Of a stretch of DNA of 64,000 bases, positions 43,930-53,118 are shown piece after piece. This DNA comes from an uncultured Eudoraea sp. (GTDB lineage: Bacteria > Bacteroidota > Bacteroidia > Flavobacteriales > Flavobacteriaceae), in the NCBI RefSeq assembly GCF_947258925.1, contig NZ_CAMYKG010000001.1, positions 62,001 to 126,000 of the forward strand, written 5' to 3'. The notes beneath the pieces are model-generated. The model saw only the letters and a program-made list of their open reading frames with translations. It was not told the origin of the DNA and did not search any database. Each line of letters opens with the position of its first letter. Positions within the stretch are counted from its first letter, which is position 1. Position numbers and translations under genes: made by a program.

Positions 43930-45729
43930 CTATTTTACCTTGCGGACCAAAGCAGTCCAGTCCTTATTAGTTTCCGAGGGTGGACTCCCTATTTGAATCC
44001 AGGTACCTCCATCCACCTCTTCTATTGATCCTTCAATATAGTCTCCTCCTTTTCTAGGGTTATACCAGAGTATTTCAAATTTACCTTTAAAACCCTCGAG
44101 ATTTATACTTTCTGTGCCCCCATTTTTTAAATACAAGGCATAGATTTCCCCTTCCTTACCAAAGCAGTAATTAGTCGCGTTTCTAATTTTATGGTCAAGA
44201 ACAGCCATTTCTTTATAGGAGAGTTTTTTAAAAAACTTAAAGGCTATGGCAGACTGCTCCCAAATATTGTTTCTGCTCCGCCAGTCTTCTGCATTTAAAT
44301 CGTGTGGAGGTTTGAGCCAACCAAAATACCACTCTATTCCGGCACCTCCAGCCATTAGAGTTCCCCATAATGCATCCTGCCGCAAGGCGGTATGTGCAGG
44401 ATCATCTTCATCCGTTTTTGTTCCTGTATGCCAGGGTCCGATTTCATCCATCATTACAATCCAGGGCCGCTCTGCTTCTTTCGATTTTTGTATCCAGTCC
44501 ATAATGTCATTATGAATATTTTCTATGTTGGATACCTGCATAGAAAGACCGTCCAACTTATCAAAATGCAACAATTTGTTAAGAATTGGATTTCTTGATT
44601 CGCTGTCTGGCATAGTATGTATAACCACAGGATTTTTATAAGGATCATGATCTTTAATATATCGGATCATTGCATATCGTTGTTGATCGTTCTGTCCATT
44701 AGGCCACCAGGGAGCTGATCCATTCTCCTCGCCCATATTCCAGATGATATTCTTGTGATACCCGAACCGCGCAATCAGTTCCCGGTAATATAACTTTCGT
44801 TCGTCCCTGGTATAACCATCATCCAGTATAAGTTCGTTCTCCTTCTCCTGAGTTACAAGGTTCATTATTATTCCTAAATCTTCTGCATGCGAAAAAATAA
44901 TATCCCACTGGGCAAGTTTACTCACGTCATACCTTTTAAAGTCGCTCTTTCTGTGACTCAGAAAAGGCCACACATCTCTTGCATCTCCTTCAATGTTCAG
45001 CGTAAGGGCATATACGCTATTCATGCCTTTGGAAGCTAAATAGTTGAGTGCCCCAATTATTCCTTTCCCCTTAGTTCCCTGCCATACAGGATCACCAGTT
45101 CTCCAGTCTTTTACATGAGGTTTCCACGTTTTTATAAAAGACTTTTCAGGATCATACGCATATGTGCTATCAATATCTGCATAGGCTAAGAAATTCTCAG
45201 GGGAATTAGCCCCAAATTTCAGCAAAGGTTCCCCGTTTTCTGTGTGCAGATATCTACTATTCGCATAGCACAACCTCCCCCTCGCATTAAATCCGGTGGC
45301 TTCTTCATGGGGCAAAACTACCTTTATTGAACCTCTCTTACCGTCATGGCGTCTAATGGGTTCACCGGAATATATGTCTTCATCCATAGCAATATTTTTG
45401 CCTTTCTTAAAGGATACTTTATATTCCAGGAGCCCAGCGGTATTCGGAGTAAACACCACCCTCCATGTTCCCCCGGAAGAACTGCTAGTCTCGGCAGCAT
45501 TCCCGTCTGCCGCATAAAAACCAGGTACTGAAAACACATTGTCCTTTAGGGTAAACTCTACCTGCAAACAATAATCGGTAAATGGGTTTTCAGAAGCAGT
45601 TTCGCTCGTTGCTTCAATTTCAAAATCCATTATTATCGGTTGGTACTGCCTGTATTCCTTCTGAGAGAAAGCCAGTCTGAATGAAGTTAGTGCTACTAAG
45701 CAGTAAATTAAATAAATATTTTTCTTCAT
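43930..45729 (-). CDS. DUF5060-containing putative glycoside hydrolase
   Basis: A 599-aa secreted protein: signal peptide (about 1-22, LVALTSFRLAFSQ), N-terminal beta-sandwich DUF5060 (about 33-115, FTDYCLQVEFTLKDNVFSVPGFYAADG...RVVFTPNTAGLLEYKV) and a TIM-barrel-like domain (about 165-510). Two candidate catalytic acids: Glu334/335 in IIWNMGEENG at a beta-4-like strand and Glu429 in IVMMDEIGPW at a beta-7-like strand, the clan A arrangement of retaining glycosidases. A small C-terminal beta domain follows (YALYLKNGGTESINLEGFKGKFEILWYNPRKGG). The substrate is unknown. No SusC/SusD pair or other carbohydrate gene adjoins it, so it is an orphan enzyme here. Confidence 0.87.
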   Translation of the reverse strand: MKKNIYLIYCLVALTSFRLAFSQKEYRQYQPIIMDFEIEATSETASENPFTDYCLQVEFTLKDNVFSVPGFYAADGNAAETSSSSGGTWRVVFTPNTAGLLEYKVSFKKGKNIAMDEDIYSGEPIRRHDGKRGSIKVVLPHEEATGFNARGRLCYANSRYLHTENGEPLLKFGANSPENFLAYADIDSTYAYDPEKSFIKTWKPHVKDWRTGDPVWQGTKGKGIIGALNYLASKGMNSVYALTLNIEGDARDVWPFLSHRKSDFKRYDVSKLAQWDIIFSHAEDLGIIMNLVTQEKENELILDDGYTRDERKLYYRELIARFGYHKNIIWNMGEENGSAPWWPNGQNDQQRYAMIRYIKDHDPYKNPVVIHTMPDSESRNPILNKLLHFDKLDGLSMQVSNIENIHNDIMDWIQKSKEAERPWIVMMDEIGPWHTGTKTDEDDPAHTALRQDALWGTLMAGGAGIEWYFGWLKPPHDLNAEDWRSRNNIWEQSAIAFKFFKKLSYKEMAVLDHKIRNATNYCFGKEGEIYALYLKNGGTESINLEGFKGKFEILWYNPRKGGDYIEGSIEEVDGGTWIQIGSPPSETNKDWTALVRKVK

Positions 45730-45981
45730 AATAAGCAGATTTGATGTTCATGAACAGATCAAATTATTAGAAGTGCCAAGAAAGCCAATTAAAGTTTAGA
45801 TCTTATCAGAGATATCTAATGTAACAAAGATGTGATAAGTAATATTAAGTCCGGCTAAATTTTATACAATTCTTTGCTCAATACGGGTACTAATGCTTAT
45901 TCTACAATTGTTGAATTTGATTTACCAAGGTCTGCGATGGCTAAAAATTTATCCCTATTTTTAAACCCATAATAGAACACT

Positions 45982-46956
45982 ATGACAAACAAACCAGCAT
46001 TTATTAAAAAACTTTCACTGCCTGCCATTGCCGCACCCATGTTCTTAATCTCTGGTCCTAAATTAGTGATAGAATGTTGCAAAAAAGGAATAATTGGAAC
46101 TTTTCCCGCTCTTAACCAACGCACAAGTGAAGGTTTTGAAGAATGGCTAATTCAAATTAATACGGAATTGGCCAATTATGAAGAGGAGACAGGGGAAAAG
46201 CCAGCACCTTTTGGTGTTAATCTTATAGTCCATCAAACCAATCCAAGACTGGAGGCAGATCTTAAATTGTGTATTAAACATAAAGTCCCCATTATTATTA
46301 CTTCACTTGGAGCGGTATCTCAGGTAGTTGATGCCATTCATAGCTACGGGGGACTTGTCTTTCACGATATAATTAAAAAAAGGCATGCTGAAAAAGCAGC
46401 GGAAGCCGGTGTAGACGGACTAATACTGGTCGCTGCGGGTGCGGGTGGACATGCGGGAACAATTAACCCGATGAGCCTTGTAGCAGAAATTAAAAAATTC
46501 TACAATAAAACTATTATCCTTTCAGGCTGTATCAGTACAGGTAGGGATATTGCATCTGCCCTTCAAATGGGCGCGGATATGGCCTATATGGGAACACGAT
46601 TTATCAATACCCTTGAAAGTAAAGCACCGGAAGAATATCGGCAGATGATCATTAATGCAGGAGCCAGTGATATAACGTATACAGCTGCAATATCAGGAGT
46701 ACATGCCAATTTTCTTGGAGCCAGTCTGGCAGCTGCAGGAATTACAAAAGAAGACTTACAAAAGGATGTCAAAATTGACTTCGGAAAGGAATTGGATACA
46801 GAAGCCAAGGCTTGGAAAACAATATGGTCAGCAGGCCAGGGCGTAACCACCGTGGAGGATGTGCTAAGTGTTTCAGAACTTGTAGAAAAACTCAAATCTG
46901 AATTCAAAGCAGCGATAGATGAACAAATTACTTTTTTGGAAATTTATCCAAAATGA
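45982..46956 (+). CDS. Nitronate monooxygenase-like FMN enzyme
   Basis: A 324-aa FMN-binding TIM-barrel protein of the nitronate monooxygenase (2-nitropropane dioxygenase) family. Visible: LPAIAAPMFLISGPKLVIECCKKG at the N-terminus, GVDGLILVAAGAGGHAGTINPM with the His of the active-site GGHAG, SGCISTGRDIASALQMGADMAYMGTRF for FMN phosphate binding. It could detoxify nitronates such as propionate-3-nitronate, but the family also holds reductases. It begins a four-gene plus-strand series with bestrophin, hydrolase and cytochrome genes. Start ATG 45982. Confidence 0.9.
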   Translation: MTNKPAFIKKLSLPAIAAPMFLISGPKLVIECCKKGIIGTFPALNQRTSEGFEEWLIQINTELANYEEETGEKPAPFGVNLIVHQTNPRLEADLKLCIKHKVPIIITSLGAVSQVVDAIHSYGGLVFHDIIKKRHAEKAAEAGVDGLILVAAGAGGHAGTINPMSLVAEIKKFYNKTIILSGCISTGRDIASALQMGADMAYMGTRFINTLESKAPEEYRQMIINAGASDITYTAAISGVHANFLGASLAAAGITKEDLQKDVKIDFGKELDTEAKAWKTIWSAGQGVTTVEDVLSVSELVEKLKSEFKAAIDEQITFLEIYPK

Positions 46957-46979
46957 TCATGCCTAATTAACATATATAT

Positions 46980-47996
46980 ATGTACGTCAAAAGAAATATT
47001 GGCTGGGGAGTCATCCTTAAATTCGCCTGGAAAAACCTGATCTTTTTTACTTTATATGCAGGCTTAATATTTTATATGTATCATTTTCTGGGGTGGAATT
47101 ATATAGATATTCCCTTCCAGCCAATTAGCGTTATTGGAATTGCAGTTGCATTTTATATCGGGTTCAAGAACTCCCAAAGCTATGATCGTTTCTGGGAAGG
47201 TCGAAAAATTTGGGGAGGAATAGTAAATTACAGCAGAACCTGGGGTATACAGGTGTTAAGTTTTATTCATACGGAGGATAAAGCATTCGACAAGAAGATA
47301 CAAACACAATTAATTTACAGGCATATTGGATGGATTAACGCGCTTAGGGTGCAGCTCAGGCAACCAAGACCCTGGTCCCTGAAAGAGAACAGATTTGTTG
47401 AGAAAATGATCGAGAAGCATGGAGAGCGTAACCCATCCTGTAATGAGGCGTTTAAATATGTAAGTAAAAGAGAGTTTATTGACCTTAAAAAAAGGGTAAA
47501 CCCAGCTACCCATTTGGTCAAAAACCAGGCCATGGACCTTGTTGCTCTAAAAGGAAAAGGTGTTATTGATGGCTTTCAGGAAGATCAGATGCAGTCTGTT
47601 CTGGAAGAGTTCTATAATCTCCAGGGTAAAAGTGAACGAATAAAAAACACTCCTTTTCCAAGACAATATGGATATTTTTCAAGAGTTTTTACCTGGATAT
47701 TTATATTGATTTTACCTTTTGGTCTACTCGATGTATTTGAGGATGATACCATAATATCTATGGATTCTATTGAAGCCTGGTATGTATTTTTAATGATTCC
47801 GTTTTCAGTTTTGATCTCATGGATTTTCATTACCATGGAAAAAGTAGGAGACAATAGTGAGGACCCTTTTGAAGGTCGCATAAATGATGTGCCAATGACC
47901 GCCTTATGCCGTACAATCGAGATTGATTTACGCGACATGCTCGATGAGGAAAACCTTCCCGATCCTGTTGCACCTAAGGATCATGTTCTTTACTAA
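46980..47996 (+). CDS. Bestrophin-family anion channel
   Basis: A 338-aa membrane protein of the bestrophin/UPF0187 family. Two N-terminal helices (about 22-42 and 52-72), the conserved IAVAFYIGFKNSQSYDRFWEGRKIWGGIVNYSR, two later helices (about 235-255 and 266-288) and the acidic end MTALCRTIEIDLRDMLDEENLPDP. In bacteria these form pentameric channels, some cation- and some anion-selective. It follows the nitronate monooxygenase-like gene by 23 bases, and its stop overlaps the next gene's start by one base (TAATG). Confidence 0.93.
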   Translation: MYVKRNIGWGVILKFAWKNLIFFTLYAGLIFYMYHFLGWNYIDIPFQPISVIGIAVAFYIGFKNSQSYDRFWEGRKIWGGIVNYSRTWGIQVLSFIHTEDKAFDKKIQTQLIYRHIGWINALRVQLRQPRPWSLKENRFVEKMIEKHGERNPSCNEAFKYVSKREFIDLKKRVNPATHLVKNQAMDLVALKGKGVIDGFQEDQMQSVLEEFYNLQGKSERIKNTPFPRQYGYFSRVFTWIFILILPFGLLDVFEDDTIISMDSIEAWYVFLMIPFSVLISWIFITMEKVGDNSEDPFEGRINDVPMTALCRTIEIDLRDMLDEENLPDPVAPKDHVLY

Positions 47997-48955
47997 TGCC
48001 TCTGGTTGAATCTCCATATAATCCACCACTTCCATTTAAAAATGGTCATATCTCCACTATTTATTCCGGCCTGATCAGAAAGGTTGCGAACCTAAAACAG
48101 CAAAGAGAACGCCTTGAACTTGCAGATGGAGATTTTATAGACCTGGATTGGAGTTATACCTCTGATCCCAGTTCTATTTTGGTTATTCTGCTGCACGGCC
48201 TTGAAGGACATGGCCAACGTCCTTATATTTTGGGGAGTGCCATACATTTTAACAATAATGGAATGGATTGCTGTGCCGTTAATTTCAGAGGCTGCAGTGG
48301 AGAAACCAATCGCCTTTTCAGATCCTATCACTCAGGTGATACTGGAGATCTTAAAGCTGTAATACAACATATTATTTCTACTCGTAAGTATAAAAATATT
48401 TTTATTAAAGGTTTTAGCCTTGGGGGGAACCTAACGCTCAAGTATCTGGGAGAAGGTCATGTGCCAAATCAGGTAAAAGGTGCTGTTACCGTCTCAGTTC
48501 CTTGCAGTTTACACGATTCACTCCTTCAATTGCTTAAATTTAAAAATACACTTTATGCCAAACGATTTAAGAAACACCTCGTTGCAAAATTGCAACTAAA
48601 AAGACTAAACTTTCCTGAATTAATATCTGAAGAGGATATAAAAAACATCAGAAACCTAAAGGATTTTGATGATATTTATACCAGTAAAGCTCATGGTTTT
48701 AAGGATGCCATGGATTACTATGACCAATGCAGCAGTCTACAATTTTTGCCTGGCATAAAAATCCCAACACTCATTATTAATGCCCTGGACGACTCATTTT
48801 TGGGAGAGGCATGTTATCCTGAGGAGGAAGCTAAAGACAATTCTTTACTTTTTTTGGATATGCCTAAATATGGTGGACATGTAGGATTCTTTGATTCAGA
48901 GAATATCTCTTATTCAGAAAAAAGAGGTTTAAAGTTTATAAAGGAATTCTTTTGA
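47996..48955 (+). CDS. Alpha/beta hydrolase, YheT type
   Basis: A 319-aa YheT-like alpha/beta-fold hydrolase. The catalytic triad is visible: Ser in the nucleophile elbow GFSLGGNLTLKYLGE (about 141), Asp in INALDDSFLG (about 264) and His in YGGHVGFFD (about 297); the oxyanion segment LLHGLEGHGQRPY is typical. The natural substrate of this family is uncertain (carboxylesters). It overlaps the bestrophin stop by one base and precedes the cytochrome gene by 41 bases, so all are likely one transcript. Confidence 0.93.
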   Translation: MPLVESPYNPPLPFKNGHISTIYSGLIRKVANLKQQRERLELADGDFIDLDWSYTSDPSSILVILLHGLEGHGQRPYILGSAIHFNNNGMDCCAVNFRGCSGETNRLFRSYHSGDTGDLKAVIQHIISTRKYKNIFIKGFSLGGNLTLKYLGEGHVPNQVKGAVTVSVPCSLHDSLLQLLKFKNTLYAKRFKKHLVAKLQLKRLNFPELISEEDIKNIRNLKDFDDIYTSKAHGFKDAMDYYDQCSSLQFLPGIKIPTLIINALDDSFLGEACYPEEEAKDNSLLFLDMPKYGGHVGFFDSENISYSEKRGLKFIKEFF

Positions 48956-48996
48956 TCCCCGCTATTTTATATATTTGGAACACTAATTTATACAAC

Positions 48997-49479
48997 ATGC
49001 GAAAATTATTATCCCTAATTGCAATTTGTGCCCTGACGATGGGCTGCGGCGAAAAAAAAGAAGAAAAAAAAGAAGGCGGTTTTGAAATGAATCGAACCAA
49101 GAAGGAGGTTAAAACAGAAGCTAAATCTGAAGGTGTTCCGGTTGATTTAAATAACAAAGGAGTAGGGCCCATTACTTCAGTTGAATTCGGGGCAGAAATA
49201 GATACTGAATTGGCCGCGATTGGTGAGGCAAAGTATAATGCCATTTGCACAGCTTGTCATATGGCTAACCAACGTATGATAGGACCCGCTTTAGCCGGGG
49301 TTTATGAACGTAGGAGTCCGGAATGGGTTATGAACATGATACTAAATCCGGATGGTATGCTAAAAGAAGATCCGATTGCGAAGGCTTTATATGAAGAATA
49401 CAATAAAGCTATTATGCTCAATCAGAACTTAACTGAAGAAGAAGCGCGGGCTGTTTCAGAATACCTGCGTACCCTTTAG
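48997..49479 (+). CDS. Mono-heme c-type cytochrome lipoprotein
   Basis: A 160-aa protein. ATG 48997 gives a short leader with a lipobox (ALTMGC, Cys17), followed by a highly charged linker (EKKEEKKEGG). An in-frame start at 48952 would add 15 unrelated residues. One heme c site CTACH (84-88) with a probable axial Met94 (QRMIGPALAGVY), then a helical class I cytochrome c tail EEEARAVSEYLRTL. A membrane-anchored electron carrier is inferred. Upstream genes do not indicate its redox partner. Confidence 0.9.
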   Translation: MRKLLSLIAICALTMGCGEKKEEKKEGGFEMNRTKKEVKTEAKSEGVPVDLNNKGVGPITSVEFGAEIDTELAAIGEAKYNAICTACHMANQRMIGPALAGVYERRSPEWVMNMILNPDGMLKEDPIAKALYEEYNKAIMLNQNLTEEEARAVSEYLRTL

Positions 49480-49621
49480 CACGGTTTAAGGATTTTATTG
49501 CTGCAATTGTGGTGGATCAATCCAAATAGGTAAATGATCATGATGGGGTATTTGATTTAACATTTACTACTTAATCAACACTGTTTACTCATTGTAAAGG
49601 TTATTTCCCTAATTCTATTTT

Positions 49622-49650
49622 TTGAATTCAAAAAGTGACTATTAGGTTTG
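49622..49650 (+). promoter_or_regulatory. Candidate promoter for the SIMPL gene
   Basis: TTG (49622-49624), 18-base spacer, TAGGTTTG (49643-49650): both elements and spacing fit the Bacteroidota consensus. The ATG at 49668 is 17 bases beyond the -7 box; the alternative GTG at 49635 falls inside the promoter, which argues for the ATG. Confidence 0.6.
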
Positions 49651-49667
49651 TAAAAACATATTTAAAA

Positions 49668-50381
49668 ATGAAAAAATCAAATCTTCAGGAAAACGTATGT
49701 AAAACATTACTACTATTCTTATTATTGAGTTTCACGAGCTACGGTCAAAATAAAAACTTTATTGATCAACCGTATTTGGAGACCACAGCAAGGGTAGATA
49801 CCTTAGTTATCCCGGACCGCATCTTTCTCTCAATTCGCATCGCAGAGGCAGACACTAAAGGGAAAACTTCCGTTGAAAAATTGGAAAATAAAATGGAGGA
49901 AAAGCTGAAATCTCTGGGAATTGACACAGAGAAACAATTGACGTTGTCCGATCTGGCAAGTAATTTTAAAAAATATTTCCTCAGAAAAACAGACGTCCAA
50001 AAAGACAAAGAATATTCCCTCCTTGTTTATGATGCTGTAATGGCAGGAAAAGTAATTATTGGCCTGGAATCTATTGGAGTATCTAATGTGAACCTTACAA
50101 AAACCGAGTATTCAAAAATTGAAAAGCTTAAAATTGATCTGAGACAAGAGGCTGTACGGGCAGCAAAAAAACAGGCAGAGGCTATGGTGCGCCCTTTAGG
50201 TCAGAAATTAGGACATGCCCTTTATATCTCCGATCTGAATACGGGCATTCAACCCATGATGGAAGGACGAGTAGCGAGGGTACAAATGCTTAAAGAAGCC
50301 GATGAACAGCAACCCATTGCCATTGAATTTGAAAAAATAAAAATAGAAAGTACGGTGAATGTAAAATTCGCCATTCAGTAG
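49668..50381 (+). CDS. SIMPL-domain secreted protein
   Basis: A 237-aa exported protein. I chose ATG 49668 (MKKSNLQENVCK) on promoter evidence; a leader with hydrophobic core (TLLLFLLLSFTSYGQ) follows. The SIMPL (DUF541/YggE-like) domain covers about 35-235: RVDTLVIPDRIFLSIRIAEADT, VYDAVMAGKVIIGLESIGVSNVNLTKTEYSKIEKLKIDLRQEAVRAAKKQAEAMVRPLGQKLGHALYISD. YggE relatives form periplasmic ring oligomers and are linked to stress; role unproven. Convergent with the SulP gene, three bases between the ORFs. Confidence 0.9.
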   Translation: MKKSNLQENVCKTLLLFLLLSFTSYGQNKNFIDQPYLETTARVDTLVIPDRIFLSIRIAEADTKGKTSVEKLENKMEEKLKSLGIDTEKQLTLSDLASNFKKYFLRKTDVQKDKEYSLLVYDAVMAGKVIIGLESIGVSNVNLTKTEYSKIEKLKIDLRQEAVRAAKKQAEAMVRPLGQKLGHALYISDLNTGIQPMMEGRVARVQMLKEADEQQPIAIEFEKIKIESTVNVKFAIQ

Positions 50382-50384
50382 TTA

Positions 50385-51914
50385 TCAGACCTTATCCACA
50401 ACAATTTTGTAGGTAGGATCCTCCAGGACATTGACATCAATTATGGCATCGGCATTTGACAACAGGCGTCTGCAATCCGGACTCAAATGCCTCAAATGAA
50501 CTTTCTTACCCACTTTGTGATAGCGTTCGGTTATCTTATTTAAGGCTTCTATGGCAGACATGTCTACCACCCTGCTCTCTTTAAAATCTATAATTATCTC
50601 TTCCGGGTCCTCAAGTACCTCGAATTTTTCATTGAATAAGGTAACAGAACCAAAAAACAGCGGTCCGTAAATCTCATAATGCTTTATTCCATTTTCATCG
50701 GTATATTTCCTTGCGCGTATCCTTTTCGCATTATCCCATGCGAAGACAAGGGCCGAAATTATAACCCCAACCAAAACTGCTAAGGCAAGGTTATGCAGGA
50801 ATACCGTAACCAGGGTTACCAGTATCATTACAAGTACGTCAGATTTTGGCATTCTTCGAAAGGTACGCAGGCTGGCCCACTCAAATGTTCCTAAGGCAAC
50901 CATTATCATTAATCCTGTAAGTGCGGCCATAGGCACTTTTTCAATCAAATTAGCCCCGAACATAATAAAAACAAGAAGCATCACAGCGGCCACTATTCCC
51001 GATAATCTTGCCCTTGCTCCATTGGAAGTATTGATTAAACTCTGTCCAATCATAGCACATCCACCCATTCCCGAAAAAAGGCCTGAAAGTATATTGGCCG
51101 TGCCCTGGGCAACAGCTTCTTTATTCCCGCGACCACGGGTTTCCGTAATTTCATCAACAATGTTTAGCGTTAATAAACTCTCTATCAAGCCCACTCCGGC
51201 AACTATTGCCGAATAGGGAAATATGATCTTTAAAGTTTCTATGTTAAAAGGAATTTCAGGGATATGAAAGGGAGGAAAACCACCCTGAATTGATGCTATA
51301 TCACCAATTGTTCTGGTATCAATGCCAAATGCAAGTACCAATCCAAATACAGCCAGGATAGCGATCAAAGAAGAAGGTACTACTTTACTTAATTTGGGTA
51401 ATCCCCAAATGATGACCATGGTGAACAATACTAGTCCTAAAAAAATAAATAAAGAACTCCCGGACAACCAGGAGCCATCAGGGGATTTGAATTGGTCTAA
51501 TTGAGAAATAAAAATAATGATTGCAAGGCCATTTACAAATCCGAATATTACCGGATGAGGTACGAGACGCATCAATTTCCCGAGTCGAAGAAAGCCTGCG
51601 GCCATTTCAAGGATACCTGCCAATATTACTGCAGCAAATACATATTCTACGCCATAATCCGCCGCAAGTGAAACAATAACTACGGCTACTGCCCCGGTTG
51701 CCCCGGATATCATTCCGGGTCTTCCCCCAAGGATGGAGGTTACCAACCCCATAACAAATGCGGCGTATAAGCCGGTTAATGGCGACAAGCCCGCGATAAG
51801 CGCAAATGCTATCGCCTCAGGCACCAAAGCCAGGGCCACCGTTATTCCTGATAAGATCTCGGTTTTATAGTTGACCTTTTGCGAAAAATCAAATAGATTT
51901 AAATACTTCTTCAA
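50385..51914 (-). CDS. SulP-family anion transporter with STAS domain
   Basis: A 509-aa SLC26/SulP transporter. About 12 or more hydrophobic segments cover residues 20-400; family marks are VALALVPEAIAFALIAGLSPLTGLYAAFVMG and SGATGAVAVVIVSLAADYG. A cytoplasmic STAS domain (about 415-509; FGSVTLFNEKFEVLEDPEEIIIDFKESRVVDMSAIEALNKITERY) ends the protein. It may carry sulfate, bicarbonate or other anions; the substrate is not decidable. The gene is alone between the SIMPL gene (convergent) and phytanoyl-CoA dioxygenase-like gene. Confidence 0.94.
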   Translation of the reverse strand: MKKYLNLFDFSQKVNYKTEILSGITVALALVPEAIAFALIAGLSPLTGLYAAFVMGLVTSILGGRPGMISGATGAVAVVIVSLAADYGVEYVFAAVILAGILEMAAGFLRLGKLMRLVPHPVIFGFVNGLAIIIFISQLDQFKSPDGSWLSGSSLFIFLGLVLFTMVIIWGLPKLSKVVPSSLIAILAVFGLVLAFGIDTRTIGDIASIQGGFPPFHIPEIPFNIETLKIIFPYSAIVAGVGLIESLLTLNIVDEITETRGRGNKEAVAQGTANILSGLFSGMGGCAMIGQSLINTSNGARARLSGIVAAVMLLVFIMFGANLIEKVPMAALTGLMIMVALGTFEWASLRTFRRMPKSDVLVMILVTLVTVFLHNLALAVLVGVIISALVFAWDNAKRIRARKYTDENGIKHYEIYGPLFFGSVTLFNEKFEVLEDPEEIIIDFKESRVVDMSAIEALNKITERYHKVGKKVHLRHLSPDCRRLLSNADAIIDVNVLEDPTYKIVVDKV

Positions 51915-51996
51915 ACCCTTATTATTTTAAGGGGGCAAAAATAGTACTTATTAACCGGGAATCGACTTATTCGCCAAGAATTATGGAATTAATAGA

Positions 51997-52971
51997 TTAC
52001 CAGCGGTTTAGCCCTAGTAATTTCTTTCCAAGGCTGGATAGTTTAGCAGTTTCGTATTTCTTTTGTTCCCAATTTCTCGGATCACCGGGGAATGCGTAAC
52101 CTTCTGGTGCTATTTTGTTTTTCCAGGAATTAATTCGCCATTGTCTTAATGCTTCATTTTCCTCTTCCGCAGGCATCATAGAAATATATTGGGCAATCCT
52201 GACCTTGTTCTGCGATCTATTTGGTCTGATACCATGGGGTTCTGTGCTGTTAAAAATAAGCAAGTCACCAATTTCCAGTTTAACTTTTACAATTTTATCT
52301 TCCAATCCTGAAATGTCTGGTTGAAAGTGATCCCGATCTTCAGGTTGTGTTAACTTCCAGCTATCGTAATTTCTGTACAACCAGGGAATACACTGAAACC
52401 CACCCATATTCTCATCGGTTTGATCTGATAATGCCAATACACCTTGTACATTTTGCGGTTTGGTTTCAGGATCATAATCCCAATGAATAAAGCCTTTCCT
52501 TTCAAAACCGGGCCTTTGAGGAAAATTGAGATTTGCCCTGTCTATAGTTACCCATAATTTTTCTGTTCCCCAGACATCTACAAAGGCATCATAAACACGC
52601 TGCATCTGCCTGTTATTCCATAGATGTTGGTTATTGTAAACCTCAACCATCCCAGTACCTGTTAGCTCTTTCATTTGCATTTCTGCCCTTGGTGGAGCAT
52701 ACCAGGTAGTACTGTCCTCAGGATCCTTTTCATCGAATTCCCATAAAAAATCTGCTGTTGCCTTTGCCTGGGAAACAGGCACTGCATTCTTTATAACAAT
52801 ATAACCATTATGGATCCAAAACTCCCAATCTTCTTCACTTAGCACTCTTAGCGGAACCTGATTAGAACGATCATTCAGTTTAATTTTACTGCTTGTAGCC
52901 GTCGAAGGGTTTCCGGGAATATCTTTATGAGCCTTATTCGCCATTTCTAATTTGCCTGCTGCTTTTTCCAT
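51997..52971 (-). CDS. Phytanoyl-CoA dioxygenase-family protein
   Basis: A 324-aa Fe(II)/2-oxoglutarate oxygenase of the PhyH family. Iron-binding HxD is in KGFIHWDYDPETKPQ (about 178-180) and the distal His in NSTEPHGIRPNRSQNKVR with the 2-oxoglutarate-binding Arg following; the WVTIDRANLNFPQRPG segment is common in the family. The substrate is unknown. It is divergent from an AraC-type regulator gene (147 bases between the starts), which may control it. Confidence 0.9.
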   Translation of the reverse strand: MEKAAGKLEMANKAHKDIPGNPSTATSSKIKLNDRSNQVPLRVLSEEDWEFWIHNGYIVIKNAVPVSQAKATADFLWEFDEKDPEDSTTWYAPPRAEMQMKELTGTGMVEVYNNQHLWNNRQMQRVYDAFVDVWGTEKLWVTIDRANLNFPQRPGFERKGFIHWDYDPETKPQNVQGVLALSDQTDENMGGFQCIPWLYRNYDSWKLTQPEDRDHFQPDISGLEDKIVKVKLEIGDLLIFNSTEPHGIRPNRSQNKVRIAQYISMMPAEEENEALRQWRINSWKNKIAPEGYAFPGDPRNWEQKKYETAKLSSLGKKLLGLNRW

Positions 52972-53001
52972 GATGCTTCCTGATTGTGATTAACTGTTAG
53001 T

Positions 53002-53009
53002 CAAAACTA
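53002..53009 (-). promoter_or_regulatory. Candidate -7 box for the PhyH gene
   Basis: Minus-strand TAGTTTTG matches TAnnTTTG, 31 bases before the ATG. No TTG at the right distance. Confidence 0.35.
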
Positions 53010-53118
53010 TTTAGATAAACCGCCTTTCTCCACCTTGATTTTGATATATATTTGAACTATATTGATATTTTAAAGACTTATTTATATTTATAATAGCAAT
53101 TTTGTTAAATTTTTTAGT

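Noticed and set aside
45802-45839. Inverted repeat CTTATCA...TGATAAG, 24 bases apart, in the gap before the nitronate monooxygenase-like gene
   Set aside because: A 7-bp repeat at this spacing in AT-rich DNA is within chance; no position relative to a clear promoter.
49635-49667. GTG start for the SIMPL protein
   Set aside because: It lies inside a full promoter match; ATG 49668 is better.
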